Source: Jiangella alba
GTDB lineage: Bacteria; Actinomycetota; Actinomycetes; Jiangellales; Jiangellaceae
DNA: 64,000 bases
Assembly: GCF_900106035.1 (NCBI RefSeq)
Contig: NZ_FNUC01000003.1
Span: 3,217,501 to 3,281,500, forward strand
Direction of reading: 5' to 3'
The position numbers and the translations under genes are program-made. The notes below the pieces were generated by a model that was not told the DNA's origin, ran no database searches, and saw only the letters and a program-made list of their open reading frames with translations. Shown piece by piece: positions 51,258 to 59,768 of the stretch (the first letter of the stretch is position 1; every line of letters starts with the position of its first letter).

Positions 51258-51306
51258 GACCTCATCCTCCAACTAATGAAGTCTCCGGACATCCCGGGGC
51301 GGTTCA

Positions 51307-51726
51307 GACGATCTCGTTCAGGACGCGCTGGTGCGCGTGTTCGCGAAGTGGCGGCGCATCCGCGACATGGAGAACCCCGACTGCTACGCACAACGGGTCC
51401 TGGTCAACCGGCATTTGTCGCTCGAAGGTCGGTTGCAGCGGTTCAAGGCGCGGCGTGAGGTCCTGATCGGCAGCGACCCGGCCGCGGGGCCACCGTTGGA
51501 TGCAGCGCTGATCGCGCGGGCCGACCTGCGGCGGGCGTTGCTGACGCTTGGGCCGCGGCAGCGGGCGGTGATCGTGTTGCGCTACTACCTGGACCTCCCA
51601 GATGCGGAGGTCGCCGAGATCCTCGGCTGCAGTGCGTCCACGGTGCGCAGCCAGGCACACCGGGCGCTGGCGGCGTTGCGGCGCAGCGTCGAGGTCGATG
51701 AGTACGACATCGAGAGCGGGAGGTGA
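51307..51726 (+). pseudogene. SigE-family sigma factor, 3' part
   Basis: Starting at the second GAC copy, the frame continues DDLVQDALVRVFAKWRRIRD through region 2 and into region 4: LGPRQRAVIVLRYYLDLPDAEVAEILGCSASTVRSQAHRALAALR, a helix-turn-helix that reads -35 elements. It ends at 51726, just before the anti-sigma-like gene. Separated from its 5' part, it cannot make a working factor unless it is expressed from the insertion sequence's edge. Confidence 0.85.
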
Positions 51727-51730
51727 CCTC

Positions 51731-52486
51731 ATGCTCACTGCAGAGGAACGGGCGATTTCGGACGCATTGAAGGAGTCGACGGCTGACATCGACTTCGACG
51801 ACGCGATGCTCGCCGAGGTGGTTGACCGAGGACACCGCCTGCGCTGGCGAAAGCGCACGTTGGGTGCGGCCTTCGCCGCCGGGACAATCGCGCTCGCAGG
51901 AGCGGGAGTCGTCCAGGTCTGGGATCGCCCCGACAGCGGCCCGGTGGCCGCGCCCGAGGCCACCGCGTCGCCCACGACGCCGGCCAGGCCGAACGCGGTG
52001 ATGCTCGAAGCGTTCGAGACCACCAGGTCCGTAGTGGAGCCGCTGCTAGCGGTGAACGACTCCCGCTACCGCGAGGAGCAGTTCCAGCTCGCGCTGAACA
52101 ACGAGACCGGCGATGCAATCCTCTATCTCCCGTACACAGGACGCATCGATCCCACGGAGGTCGGCGTCATCGACGTCGAGCAGCTGGGCACCGACGCGGT
52201 CTCCGCGGCCCGGGCCACGCCGGGCGCCGCACCGGTAGTCCCGGTGATCGGCGTCGCGCTCTTCGACGAACTCAGCGCTGTGTCCGCGCGTCTGTTCGCC
52301 ACCCGCGCGCAGTGGCAGACCGAGCCCAACGGCGTTCTCTGGACCGTACCGGAACCCGACACCGTCAGCATCGGCGTCGGCGTCACCGCGCTCGAGGTCG
52401 CCGCGAATCTGCCCCCGACCATGCAGCTCGCCTCCGGCGCCACGGCCACCATCCGCATCGAGAAGTCCTCCATCCACTTCGAATGA
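51731..52486 (+). CDS. Anti-sigma-like single-pass membrane protein
   Basis: This 251-residue protein (ATG 51731) starts four bases after the sigma stop. A short cytoplasmic N-terminus (MLTAEERAISDALKESTADI) is followed by one transmembrane helix (LGAAFAAGTIALAGAGVVQV) and an outside domain with strands (QFQLALNNETGDAILYLPYT; ATIRIEKSSIHFE). Membrane proteins in this position behind SigE-family sigma genes usually act as anti-sigma factors. With the sigma gene split by the insertion, its expression and partner are probably lost. Confidence 0.7.
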   Translation: MLTAEERAISDALKESTADIDFDDAMLAEVVDRGHRLRWRKRTLGAAFAAGTIALAGAGVVQVWDRPDSGPVAAPEATASPTTPARPNAVMLEAFETTRSVVEPLLAVNDSRYREEQFQLALNNETGDAILYLPYTGRIDPTEVGVIDVEQLGTDAVSAARATPGAAPVVPVIGVALFDELSAVSARLFATRAQWQTEPNGVLWTVPEPDTVSIGVGVTALEVAANLPPTMQLASGATATIRIEKSSIHFE

Positions 52487-52549
52487 CCTTGAGTACTCCC
52501 GCGTGCAGCCGCCCGCGACCGACATTGCCGGCGGCCCTGACGTCTGACG

Positions 52550-55500
52550 TCAACGCTGGCCCTGGTCGACCTTGACGGGTTCATTGACGATGCCCCCCGC
52601 GCTGACCTCGGGCCTGTTCAGTGCGCGTGCCTCTCGCAGAGCTCGCTCGGCGCGGTGGAAGTCGATGAGTTCGCGATCGTCAGTGGGCCTCGGGCCGGTG
52701 GGGTGATCGTCGGTGACGCCACGAAGGTCGCGGTAGGCGGCGATCAGGCGGACGCAGTTGGTCCAGGCTCGGTACGCGGCCGGCTCGCGCGGGCGTCGGC
52801 CGCATCGACGCACCCACTCCTGATCGTCGGCAACCGCGGCGGCGGCGAGCTCGTCCGCGCGGTGCTCGATGAGTCCGTCCAGTTCGGCGAGGGCGGCGTT
52901 GACGTCGTCGGCGATCAGGCCGGCCGCCCGTGGGATGAGGCCGACGATGAGCCGCTGCCGTCCTGGCACGGTTCGTGGGGCGCGGCTGGCGTCGGTGAGC
53001 CGGCGCACTCGATACCGCAGGACGGTCGTGAGGTCGTCAACCTCGTCCAGCCGCCCGGAAAGCACTGCTTGTCGTGTCACCGCGGCCGGGTTGAACCCTG
53101 CTGCCCAGGCCCGGCGCAGCGTGCTGACGAGCGAGCCGAACGCTTCGCTGCTGACGACGGTCTCCAGCCGGTCTTCATCCAGCCCGGCGTCGGAGAGCAT
53201 GGTGGCGACGTGGTCGGCCTGGGCGTGCTCGGCGATGGTCTCGTACTCGGCGGCGAGCTGAGAGAGGCTGCTCCAGTGGTCTTGCTCGGCGGCGAGGGTC
53301 TCGTGGGCAGAGAGCTCGCTGCCAGTGTGCTTGAGAACGGCGCGCAGGATGTCTCCCGCTGTCGGATCCTCGATGCCCGCTTTCTGGTGGTCTTCCAGAT
53401 GGGCGCGGTCGGTGGCGACGTAGGCGATGTTGCTGTGGCGGCCGCGGGTCATCGCCACGTAGAGCGCTTCTCTGGTCATGGAGCTGGAACCGACGATGAC
53501 GTGCGCGGTGTCGACCGTGCTGCCCTCGGCGCGATGGGTGGTGATCGCGTACCCGAGGTCGAGGTACTCGGCGACGTACCAGGCCGGGAGCGTGACGGTG
53601 CCGTGCCAGGTGCTGCCGGCCCGGCGCATGCTGACGGCGCCGTCGAGGTGGCAGGCGGTGACGACCCAGCGGTCGCCGTTCTTCACCCAGCTGCGGCCGA
53701 TGCTGAGCCTGCGCTCATTGCGACGGGTGATGACGACGTCGCCTTGGCCGGCGCGGTTGCCGTCGGCCAAGGCGACGCCGGTGTCGGCGACGAGACCGGC
53801 GAGGACCCGGTCGTTGCGGGCGCGCGCGTTGAGCGCCGCGACGGTCTCGCTGTCCTCGGCGATGAGCGACGTGATGCGACCGGCGTCCAGGTCAGCCTGC
53901 CAGGCCCGGTACGCGGCCTCGAGCATCTCGTCGTGGTCGCCGCCGGCCACCCGCCCGCGCTTCTGGTAGGTCGCGACGGCGCTGGGCCGACCCAAGCGGA
54001 GGCTCAACGACGCCGACTTCTCCCACCGATGGACGAACCGGCGCGCGTCGGTGAGCCGCGGCGCGTCGTCGCGTGACCGCGCCAGCAGCCCGAACGCCCC
54101 ACTGGTGTCGACGGCATCGAGCTGCGCCCAGTCCCCCACCAGCACCAGCTTCGCGCCCGCCTCCGCCACGTGCGCGGCGATAGCGTCGAGCGCGAACGTC
54201 CCGGCCAGCGACGCCTCGTCGAGTACGACGAGCTGCCCCGGACGCAGATCCCACCGCCCATGCCGGTGCTCGTGCAGCCACTTCGCCGTCGTCTCGGTCT
54301 CGACCCCGAGGTCGGCGGCGAGGACCTCGGCCGCCGTGGCTGACGGCGCGAGGCCTATGACGTGGCCGGTGCCCGGCTGTGCCTCCCAGGCGCGGCGCAG
54401 CCCGCTGAGCGTTGTCGTCTTGCCCGTCCCGGCCGGCCCGACGAGCACGTCGACGACGCGTGCGGAGGTAGCGAGCTTCTCGACTGCGAGCACTTGGTCG
54501 GCGGCGAGCACGACGCCGTCGTCGTGGTGGCCGACCCCGCGTGCGACGACCTCCAGGTCGACGGTCGGCGCAGTACGGGTGTTGGCCAGCCGCAGGAGCC
54601 GATCCTCGGCAGCGAACACGGCCGCCGAGGAGTACACGGCGCCGTACTTGGGCCGGAAGACGCTCGATCCGTCAGCGCGCTGGAAAGCCTCTGGCGTGGA
54701 CGCCAGCTCCGGCGGCGTCAGACGTAGCGACGCCTTCTCTGCCGCGTCGACGACCAGCCCAATGACGGCCTCCCGGTCACTGGTCGTCGCGAAGCGCAGG
54801 TGCATCAGCTGCCGGGACGTCTCGGCGTGGAGATTCCACCTCCGCCAGGTCGGCCGCCGGTCCCCCACTCGTTCGACCACAATGGCCGCCAGCTGCACCA
54901 GTTCGTCCTGCGGCAGGTCGTCGGCACGGAGGACGGCGCGCCCGTTCCCCGCCGCGATGAGGTTCGACGTCCAGGCGACTGGGTCGGTATCGACGAGCGG
55001 GCCTGCACGGGTGCGCCACAGTGCAGTCAGCTCGGACAACGAGCGCACCGTCTTGTCCGGACGCGTGGCCAGCGTCGCCTGCTGTCGCAGCCGCAACACC
55101 GTTCGTTGCGAGGGGCGCCGGCCGTGCGACCGGACGTACGCGTCGATGAGCCGGTCCTTCTCCACCTCGATGTCCGCGGCCCGAGAAGAGAACTCGCGCA
55201 CCAGCTCGTCGCCGACCCCGGCGATCTCCCAGGCCGGATTGCGGTCCCGGCCGCGGTCTCGCTGTTCCCACTGGACGCCGAGATCGCGGGTGAGCGTGTC
55301 GGCCAGGACGGCGTTGTAGTGCTCGGACAGCGCGACCACGGCCGCGTGCATCGGCCGGCCGTCGAGCGTGCGCCACACGCCGTCGCGGCCCTGCACACGA
55401 TTGGCGATGACGACGTGCGTGTGCAGCTGCGGATCCGCGGCTCTGGAGTCGTAGTGGTCGAACGCCGTCGCCACGACGCCGCGGGTCTCGACCTGTGCGA

Positions 55501-56071
55501 CACCGCCACGGCCGGTACGCGTCATCGCGACGTCGCGTTCCAGCATGTCGATGACGTCGGCGACGGCGGCGTGATGTGCCTGCACGATCAGCGCCTGGGA
55601 CCCGATGTCGGCGAGCGCCCAGAGCACCGAGACCGATTTGGGCACCGAGAACGTGTAGTCGTAGCCGGCCACCGTCCGTGGACTCGAGCGCGCCTCTTCC
55701 TCCGCCGTGAGCTCCTGGATGCGCATGTCGCGCTGTTCCGGCGAGAGCGCAGGATCGAGGGCGGCCGTGCGGATGGCGATGCGTTCGGCGAGCGGCTTGA
55801 ACTGGAAGTATGCCCGTCCCAGCGGTTCGTCCGTCAGTGGGTCGTGGCCCTCGCCCAGCAGACGGCGTAGCTGCCGCTCGGTCACCACGTCGCCGGGCGC
55901 CAGTGACCCGTCGCCCAGACCGCCGACCCCGGTCCCGATCCAGTAGCCGGGCGGAGTGCCCTTCTCCTGGTAGTACCGGGTCAGCGGCGTCGACAGCGAC
56001 CGGTCACCATCGCCGGCCGCCACCGACGTCAGCAGGTACCGATATCCCGCGCCCGCGCTCATCACCCGCAT
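52550..56071 (-). CDS. MobF-family relaxase-helicase (TraA/TrwC-like)
   Basis: This protein of about 1173 residues nicks and unwinds DNA for conjugation. The ATG at 56071 (MRVMSAGAGYRYLLTSVAAG) is chosen because MobF relaxases begin with a SAG-x-GY motif; an in-frame TTG/GTG lies further up. Candidate catalytic tyrosines are Y33/Y34 (TRYYQEKG). The three-histidine metal site is H206, H217, H219 in DHYDSRAADPQLHTHVVIAN. A RecD-like helicase follows with Walker A GPAGTGKTTT, Walker B VVLDEAS and motif VYVAMTRGR-like ALYVAMTRGRHSN. It ends about 60 bases from the anti-sigma-like gene. No TraG/VirD4 or type IV secretion genes occur in the window. Confidence 0.93.
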   Translation of the reverse strand: MRVMSAGAGYRYLLTSVAAGDGDRSLSTPLTRYYQEKGTPPGYWIGTGVGGLGDGSLAPGDVVTERQLRRLLGEGHDPLTDEPLGRAYFQFKPLAERIAIRTAALDPALSPEQRDMRIQELTAEEEARSSPRTVAGYDYTFSVPKSVSVLWALADIGSQALIVQAHHAAVADVIDMLERDVAMTRTGRGGVAQVETRGVVATAFDHYDSRAADPQLHTHVVIANRVQGRDGVWRTLDGRPMHAAVVALSEHYNAVLADTLTRDLGVQWEQRDRGRDRNPAWEIAGVGDELVREFSSRAADIEVEKDRLIDAYVRSHGRRPSQRTVLRLRQQATLATRPDKTVRSLSELTALWRTRAGPLVDTDPVAWTSNLIAAGNGRAVLRADDLPQDELVQLAAIVVERVGDRRPTWRRWNLHAETSRQLMHLRFATTSDREAVIGLVVDAAEKASLRLTPPELASTPEAFQRADGSSVFRPKYGAVYSSAAVFAAEDRLLRLANTRTAPTVDLEVVARGVGHHDDGVVLAADQVLAVEKLATSARVVDVLVGPAGTGKTTTLSGLRRAWEAQPGTGHVIGLAPSATAAEVLAADLGVETETTAKWLHEHRHGRWDLRPGQLVVLDEASLAGTFALDAIAAHVAEAGAKLVLVGDWAQLDAVDTSGAFGLLARSRDDAPRLTDARRFVHRWEKSASLSLRLGRPSAVATYQKRGRVAGGDHDEMLEAAYRAWQADLDAGRITSLIAEDSETVAALNARARNDRVLAGLVADTGVALADGNRAGQGDVVITRRNERRLSIGRSWVKNGDRWVVTACHLDGAVSMRRAGSTWHGTVTLPAWYVAEYLDLGYAITTHRAEGSTVDTAHVIVGSSSMTREALYVAMTRGRHSNIAYVATDRAHLEDHQKAGIEDPTAGDILRAVLKHTGSELSAHETLAAEQDHWSSLSQLAAEYETIAEHAQADHVATMLSDAGLDEDRLETVVSSEAFGSLVSTLRRAWAAGFNPAAVTRQAVLSGRLDEVDDLTTVLRYRVRRLTDASRAPRTVPGRQRLIVGLIPRAAGLIADDVNAALAELDGLIEHRADELAAAAVADDQEWVRRCGRRPREPAAYRAWTNCVRLIAAYRDLRGVTDDHPTGPRPTDDRELIDFHRAERALREARALNRPEVSAGGIVNEPVKVDQGQR

Positions 56072-56396
56072 CGACACCGTCACCGACCACAGGTACGCGG
56101 CCGCGATCAGTACCTGTGCGGCCGAGGCTCCTGGCAATCGCCAGGAGTGCGTTAGCCCCGAGCTTGAGGCCGTTCCAGCACGTCAGCAGCACGACGAGGT
56201 TCAACCAGCCGGTGCCGCCCCACTCCAGGACCTGAACGCACAGGGCGGCGACAGCGAAGTGGCCAGCGGCCAGAGACGCAGCCAGGACGCCGGACCGCAT
56301 GGTGGGCCGGTCGCGCAGTCGTCGCACGTGACGGTTGGTCGGGAACCTCTGCGACCAGCTGTAGACGGCGGTACCGAGGTTGAGGAGAAGGTTCAC
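56004..56396 (-). CDS. Small membrane protein upstream of the relaxase
   Basis: Read from GTG 56396 (VNLLLNLGTAVYSWSQRF), this protein of about 130 residues has two transmembrane helices (GVLAASLAAGHFAVAALCVQVL and WLNLVVLLTCWNGLKLGANAL). Its last 20-25 residues overlap the start of the relaxase gene and look like out-of-frame relaxase coding sequence, so the true end may be earlier, or a frameshift may lie near 56130. Small membrane proteins occur next to relaxases in actinobacterial elements, but no family was recognised. Confidence 0.55.
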   Translation of the reverse strand: MNLLLNLGTAVYSWSQRFPTNRHVRRLRDRPTMRSGVLAASLAAGHFAVAALCVQVLEWGGTGWLNLVVLLTCWNGLKLGANALLAIARSLGRTGTDRGRVPVVGDGVDAGDERGRGISVPADVGGGRRW

Positions 56397-56611
56397 GTTG
56401 CAGCCTCCGACGTCGCGGGCGCACCCATGGATCATGCGGATGGCCGGATCCGTCGCCCCGAAGGAGCGTCCTACAACGTCGATGACACCGACCTGGAAGA
56501 GTTCTCACTCTACCGCGACGGCCCTGTCGCAGCACGCGACAGCGATGCGACACCGCAGCGACGCGACCGCGCCAGCGGCCGGCGACGCCAGGGGCCGCCA
56601 GGCCCCCGTCG

Positions 56612-56782
56612 GGCAAGTGCAAGACGTGTGCAGTTCTACGCACTTGCCTGAGGCGGGGCACAGCCGGGCGCGTAGAACTGCGGGAGACCAAAGTCGCTGT
56701 GCACGGGTGGCGCTCGGCAGCGTGCCGGTCCAGGGTGGACGCGGTTGTGCCCCAGCCTGATTCGGACAGGCTGGGGCACAAC
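56612..56782. other. Cluster of inverted repeats, candidate oriT
   Basis: Three strong inverted repeats lie in 170 bases of non-coding DNA upstream of the relaxase: GGCAAGTGC/GCACTTGCC (56612-56620, 56640-56648); GCAGTTCTACGC/GCGTAGAACTGC (56630-56641, 56670-56681); and a perfect 16-bp hairpin with a 7-base loop (56744-56759, 56767-56782). The first two interlock, so alternative structures are possible. Transfer origins of MobF relaxases are usually close to the relaxase gene and rich in such repeats. The last hairpin alone could be a terminator. The rest of 56397-56901 shows no gene. Confidence 0.5.
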
Positions 56783-56901
56783 GCATGCGCACCGGTTCTC
56801 AGTGCTTCCGGCTCTTGTGCTCCTCCTGAGCGAGGTAGAGCCACGAGGCGGGCGCGTGCCACGATGCGCCGATGTCGTCGACGGAGACCACCGACACCAG
56901 C

Positions 56902-58299
56902 TCACCGCACAGGTGGCAGACGCCTACGAACGCCATCGGCACGGTCAGTCCTGGAACGGGTGCTCGGTGATGATCCGCTCGACGTCGGCCAGCTCGTAGC
57001 CCAACCGGCGAGGGCGCGCAGGTGATCCGCAGCCTCGCGGGTCGGGTTGCGCCACGAGTGGCGGTCGAGTCCTGCCTCCACGGCGGCGAGGACCACGCCG
57101 AGCGCGAGGACCTGCGCGCGTGCCGGGGTGGCTTTCTCGGCCGCTTCGAGGATCGGGGACTGGCCGTGGCTCAGCGGTTTGTCGTGGCCGAGCAGCACGG
57201 CGAGCAGCTGGTTGTTGTCGCGGACGGCCTTGCCGACGTAGTAGTTGCTGGCCAATGTGGTCCGCAGGATGTGCTGAGCGGCGTCCTTTGGCGCGGTCTT
57301 GCGGGTGAGGAACGTGCGCAGCCACTCGCGGCGGACCTCCTCGGCGGCTGCCCACGCCTTGTTGGTGGCGACGAGCTCCCGGCGTTCGTGCTTCTCCTCC
57401 TCGGTCATGGGGCCGGTGACCCGTTCGTTGCGGTGCTGGTGCCCGTGCATGCGCCAATCGGCGCACATCCACCGCAACATGGTCCGCTCCTCGCGCAGGT
57501 GGATGATCTGCGCGCCGTGGCCCTCGCACTCGGCATGCGAGTCCTCGGTGAACACCTTCCCGTCGCCGTCGAGCAGTTCGTACAGCTCGGCGGTCTCCGG
57601 AGCGTAGTGGGCTTCGCTGTCCAGGACCCGCACCCCCTGCTCGGCCAAATCGGCCGCGCGGGCCGCGACGGCCTCGCGCTCGACGCGGTGCAGACGCTCC
57701 TTGTGCGCGACGTGGTCGAACCCGCCTTCGGTTGCGGCCTCGATCAGCCGGGACACGGCCTCCTCGTCGTCGGAGAACTCCGTCAGAGCGGCCGCCTGAT
57801 CCAGGGTCAGCGGGTGCTCACTGAGCGCCTTCGTCGCGGTCGCGTCGGCACGGACGGTCAGTGCGACCTCGACCTGGGCCTGGGTGGTGCTGACCTTCTT
57901 GGCGATCGTCTTCTCGCTGAGGCCGAGCAGGTGCAGCTGCTCGAACGCGGCCGCCCGGTCCGCCTCGTTGACGCCTGCGCGCTTGTCGTTCTCGACGAGT
58001 TGCTTAATGATCCGGTCGGCCTTCGCCGTCTTCTCCGCCTCGGCCCGGTTCTTGGCCACGAGGGCGGGGATCGTCGCCCGCCCGGCCTTGATCGCGCCGA
58101 GCGTGCGGCGCTGACCCCACACGAGCTCCAAGCGGCCCGCGTGCTCACCCTCGGCGAGCCGGTAGGTCGTCACCGGAGTGATGACACCGTGGTTCTTGAT
58201 GGAGGCCACGAACTCGTCGTCCAGCACCACGTCGGTGCGGATGTTCTCCCCGATGAGGATGTCCTTCGGGTCAACCTCGATGATCTCTTCGTACTGCAC
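56902..58299 (-). CDS. ParB/Spo0J-family nuclease-like protein, C-terminus frameshifted
   Basis: This protein of about 465 residues (GTG 58299, after GGAAGGAG) has the ParB N-terminal domain (VDPKDILIGENIRTDVVLDD; LELVWGQRRTLGAIKAG with the GxRR motif) and a helix-turn-helix (LLGLSEKTIAKKVSTTQAQV). Such proteins handle plasmid or element partition and may regulate transfer. The C-terminal coding potential moves to another frame near 57003, where it would end LGYELADVERIITEHPFQD. A one-base indel has therefore probably altered the last 30 residues. It lies between two inverted-repeat clusters. Confidence 0.85.
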   Translation of the reverse strand: MQYEEIIEVDPKDILIGENIRTDVVLDDEFVASIKNHGVITPVTTYRLAEGEHAGRLELVWGQRRTLGAIKAGRATIPALVAKNRAEAEKTAKADRIIKQLVENDKRAGVNEADRAAAFEQLHLLGLSEKTIAKKVSTTQAQVEVALTVRADATATKALSEHPLTLDQAAALTEFSDDEEAVSRLIEAATEGGFDHVAHKERLHRVEREAVAARAADLAEQGVRVLDSEAHYAPETAELYELLDGDGKVFTEDSHAECEGHGAQIIHLREERTMLRWMCADWRMHGHQHRNERVTGPMTEEEKHERRELVATNKAWAAAEEVRREWLRTFLTRKTAPKDAAQHILRTTLASNYYVGKAVRDNNQLLAVLLGHDKPLSHGQSPILEAAEKATPARAQVLALGVVLAAVEAGLDRHSWRNPTREAADHLRALAGWATSWPTSSGSSPSTRSRTDRADGVRRRLPPVR

Positions 58300-58392
58300 G
58301 TCCGTGCTCCTTCCGGTCAGTTGTGCCGTGCGGTCGGGGGCGTTTTGTGCCCCTGACCGGCGGCGTGCCGGTATCACGGCCGTAGAGGCTCG

Positions 58393-58491
58393 CAATCAAG
58401 GGGCGGCCGAAGGTCGCTCGCGCAGCGACGCCAAGATGTTTTGGTGGCAATGCGATAGCGAACCACCAAAAGATCTTGGCGCCCTTGATTG
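58393..58491. repeat. Nested inverted repeat upstream of the parB-like gene
   Basis: Outer arms CAATCAAGGG/CCCTTGATTG (58393-58402, 58482-58491) enclose inner arms GCCAAGATGTTTTGGTGG (58430-58447) and CCACCAAAAGATCTTGGC (58463-58480), which pair at 17 of 18 positions. It starts 94 bases upstream of the parB-like start. It could be a ParB-type centromere, an operator, or a second transfer or replication site. Confidence 0.7.
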
Positions 58492-58499
58492 TGAGTCGG

Positions 58500-58817
58500 C
58501 CGTGATACGGGCGGGTGAGACGCGAGGCCTACCTAGGCGGGCGCCTTGGTCGCGTCCCCAGCCAGGCACATGCCGGCGGACCGGCCCGGCGGTGATGCGT
58601 ACTCACCGGCCGGGGCGCGCTCGCTCATCTGGGGAGTCGTCAATCAAGCGCGCCAGCTACAGGTCCGGACGGCCCGTGTCGAGAGCGAGATCCCAGAGCG
58701 TGAGCCCGTAACTCACCGCCGTCATCAGCGCGGCGCCGTGCAGCAGGGAGCTCGGGCGTGGCGCTCCACTCAGCGGGCCAAAAGTTCGGACGGCTGAGCA
58801 GCCCCGGCGAAGACGGC
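58500..58817. other. No gene seen
   Basis: The short frames here lack starts with ribosome sites and have shadow-like composition. Nothing beyond ordinary GC-rich spacer is recognised. Confidence 0.4.
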
Positions 58818-59594
58818 CTAGCTCGTCGACGTCGTTCGACGGCGCCGCCGGCTTCTCCACAGGTACTCGATGTTCGCGGCGAGGCCAGCTAACACCACGG
58901 CAGAAAGGAACGCTACGCCGGCGAGCTCCGCGATCGACAGACTTCGCAGATCAGTATCTGGCGAATCAGGGGCCCCCGTCGGGGCCTCGGTCGGGACTTC
59001 AGTCGGCGTCTCGCTCGGGGACTCGCTCGGCGTCTCGCTCGGGGACTCGCTCGGGGACTCGCTCGGCGTCTCGCTCGGGGACTCGGTCGGCGTGTCAGTT
59101 GGCGCATCGCTGGGGGCGCTCCCGCCGGTCTCGATCGTCAGCTGGCCAGACTGCGTGAGAACTGCCGCTCCGAGGACACCGATCAACGCCGCAAGGAAGG
59201 CCCCGATCAAGCCATTGACGAGCGGCCGCCTCCAGTCGGCCCGCGGCCGAGACGGCATATCCTCATCGTCCACCGTCGCGTCAGAGATCTCGTCCGAGCT
59301 CTCATTGGTGCTCTCGTCCTGGGCTTTGACCGCCGCTATGCGGATGGTCGCCAAACGTGCCATCTCGCCTGCGACCGTCGTCATGGCGTCTTGAAGTTCG
59401 CGACGCCCTGGCGATCTGGTCAACAACTGATCGTGTGCCGAGCGCAGTTGCTCGATGCGGCGGCGCAGTCGACCCTGGGCAGTGAATTCGTGAATCCAGC
59501 GCCCGGCGCCTAACAGGCCCGTAATGGCCACAACGAGCGCCGCGGCTTCTCCCACGGGCGAACCGTAGCGGGCACCCAGGATAGAACTGGGCAA
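58818..59594 (-). CDS. Two- to three-helix membrane protein with a Ser-Pro-Glu-Thr repeat linker
   Basis: This 258-residue protein has an N-terminal helix (VGEAAALVVAITGLLGAG), a cytoplasmic coiled-coil-like part (GRLRRRIEQLRSAHDQLL), a second helix (PLVNGLIGAFLAALIGVLGAAVL), a repetitive acidic linker of about 50 residues (SETPSESPSESPSE type) and a last helix (ELAGVAFLSAVVLAGLAANI) with a basic tail. The start is uncertain: TTG 59594 or GTG 59555. No family recognised. The linker would lie outside the membrane. Its neighbours are element genes. Confidence 0.65.
   Translation of the reverse strand: MPSSILGARYGSPVGEAAALVVAITGLLGAGRWIHEFTAQGRLRRRIEQLRSAHDQLLTRSPGRRELQDAMTTVAGEMARLATIRIAAVKAQDESTNESSDEISDATVDDEDMPSRPRADWRRPLVNGLIGAFLAALIGVLGAAVLTQSGQLTIETGGSAPSDAPTDTPTESPSETPSESPSESPSETPSESPSETPTEVPTEAPTGAPDSPDTDLRSLSIAELAGVAFLSAVVLAGLAANIEYLWRSRRRRRTTSTS
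59000..59090. repeat. Short tandem repeat coding the Ser-Pro-Glu-Thr linker
   Basis: Units such as CTCGGGGACTCGCTCGG recur about six times, in register with the reading frame (6-residue ESPSET-like units). Such repeats readily change copy number, varying the linker length of the membrane protein. Confidence 0.7.
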
Positions 59595-59768
59595 GGCCGA
59601 CAGAAGTACCGCAAGTACGTCCTCCCGCGAGTTCAGGTCCTAGGGACTCAGGTCGTCGCAGCGCCCTTGTTCCGGATGCTCCGACACCGGCCTTCCATGC
59701 GGCAGTGCGGATCGCCTCGCCCACTTCTCCCTCGACGAGCATCGGCCGACGGGACAGGAGAAGCGCAG

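Larger units (their letters stand above)
49974..51306 (-). mobile_element. Intact IS3-family insertion sequence, 1333 bp
   Basis: The ends are near-perfect inverted repeats beginning TGAACCGCCCCGGGATGTCC and continuing to about 28 bases with one mismatch. A 3-bp direct repeat GAC (49971-49973 and 51307-51309) is the target duplication. Inside are overlapping orfA and orfB on the minus strand with no disabling mutation seen. The clean ends and intact target reading frames suggest a recent insertion into the sigma factor gene. Confidence 0.95.

Noticed and set aside
52655-54076. Long plus-strand frame opposite the relaxase
   Set aside because: Antisense shadow of the relaxase-helicase, without a recognisable motif.
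57022-58356. Plus-strand frame of 444 codons opposite the ParB-like gene
   Set aside because: Shadow of ParB; Val/Arg/Gly-rich with no domain.
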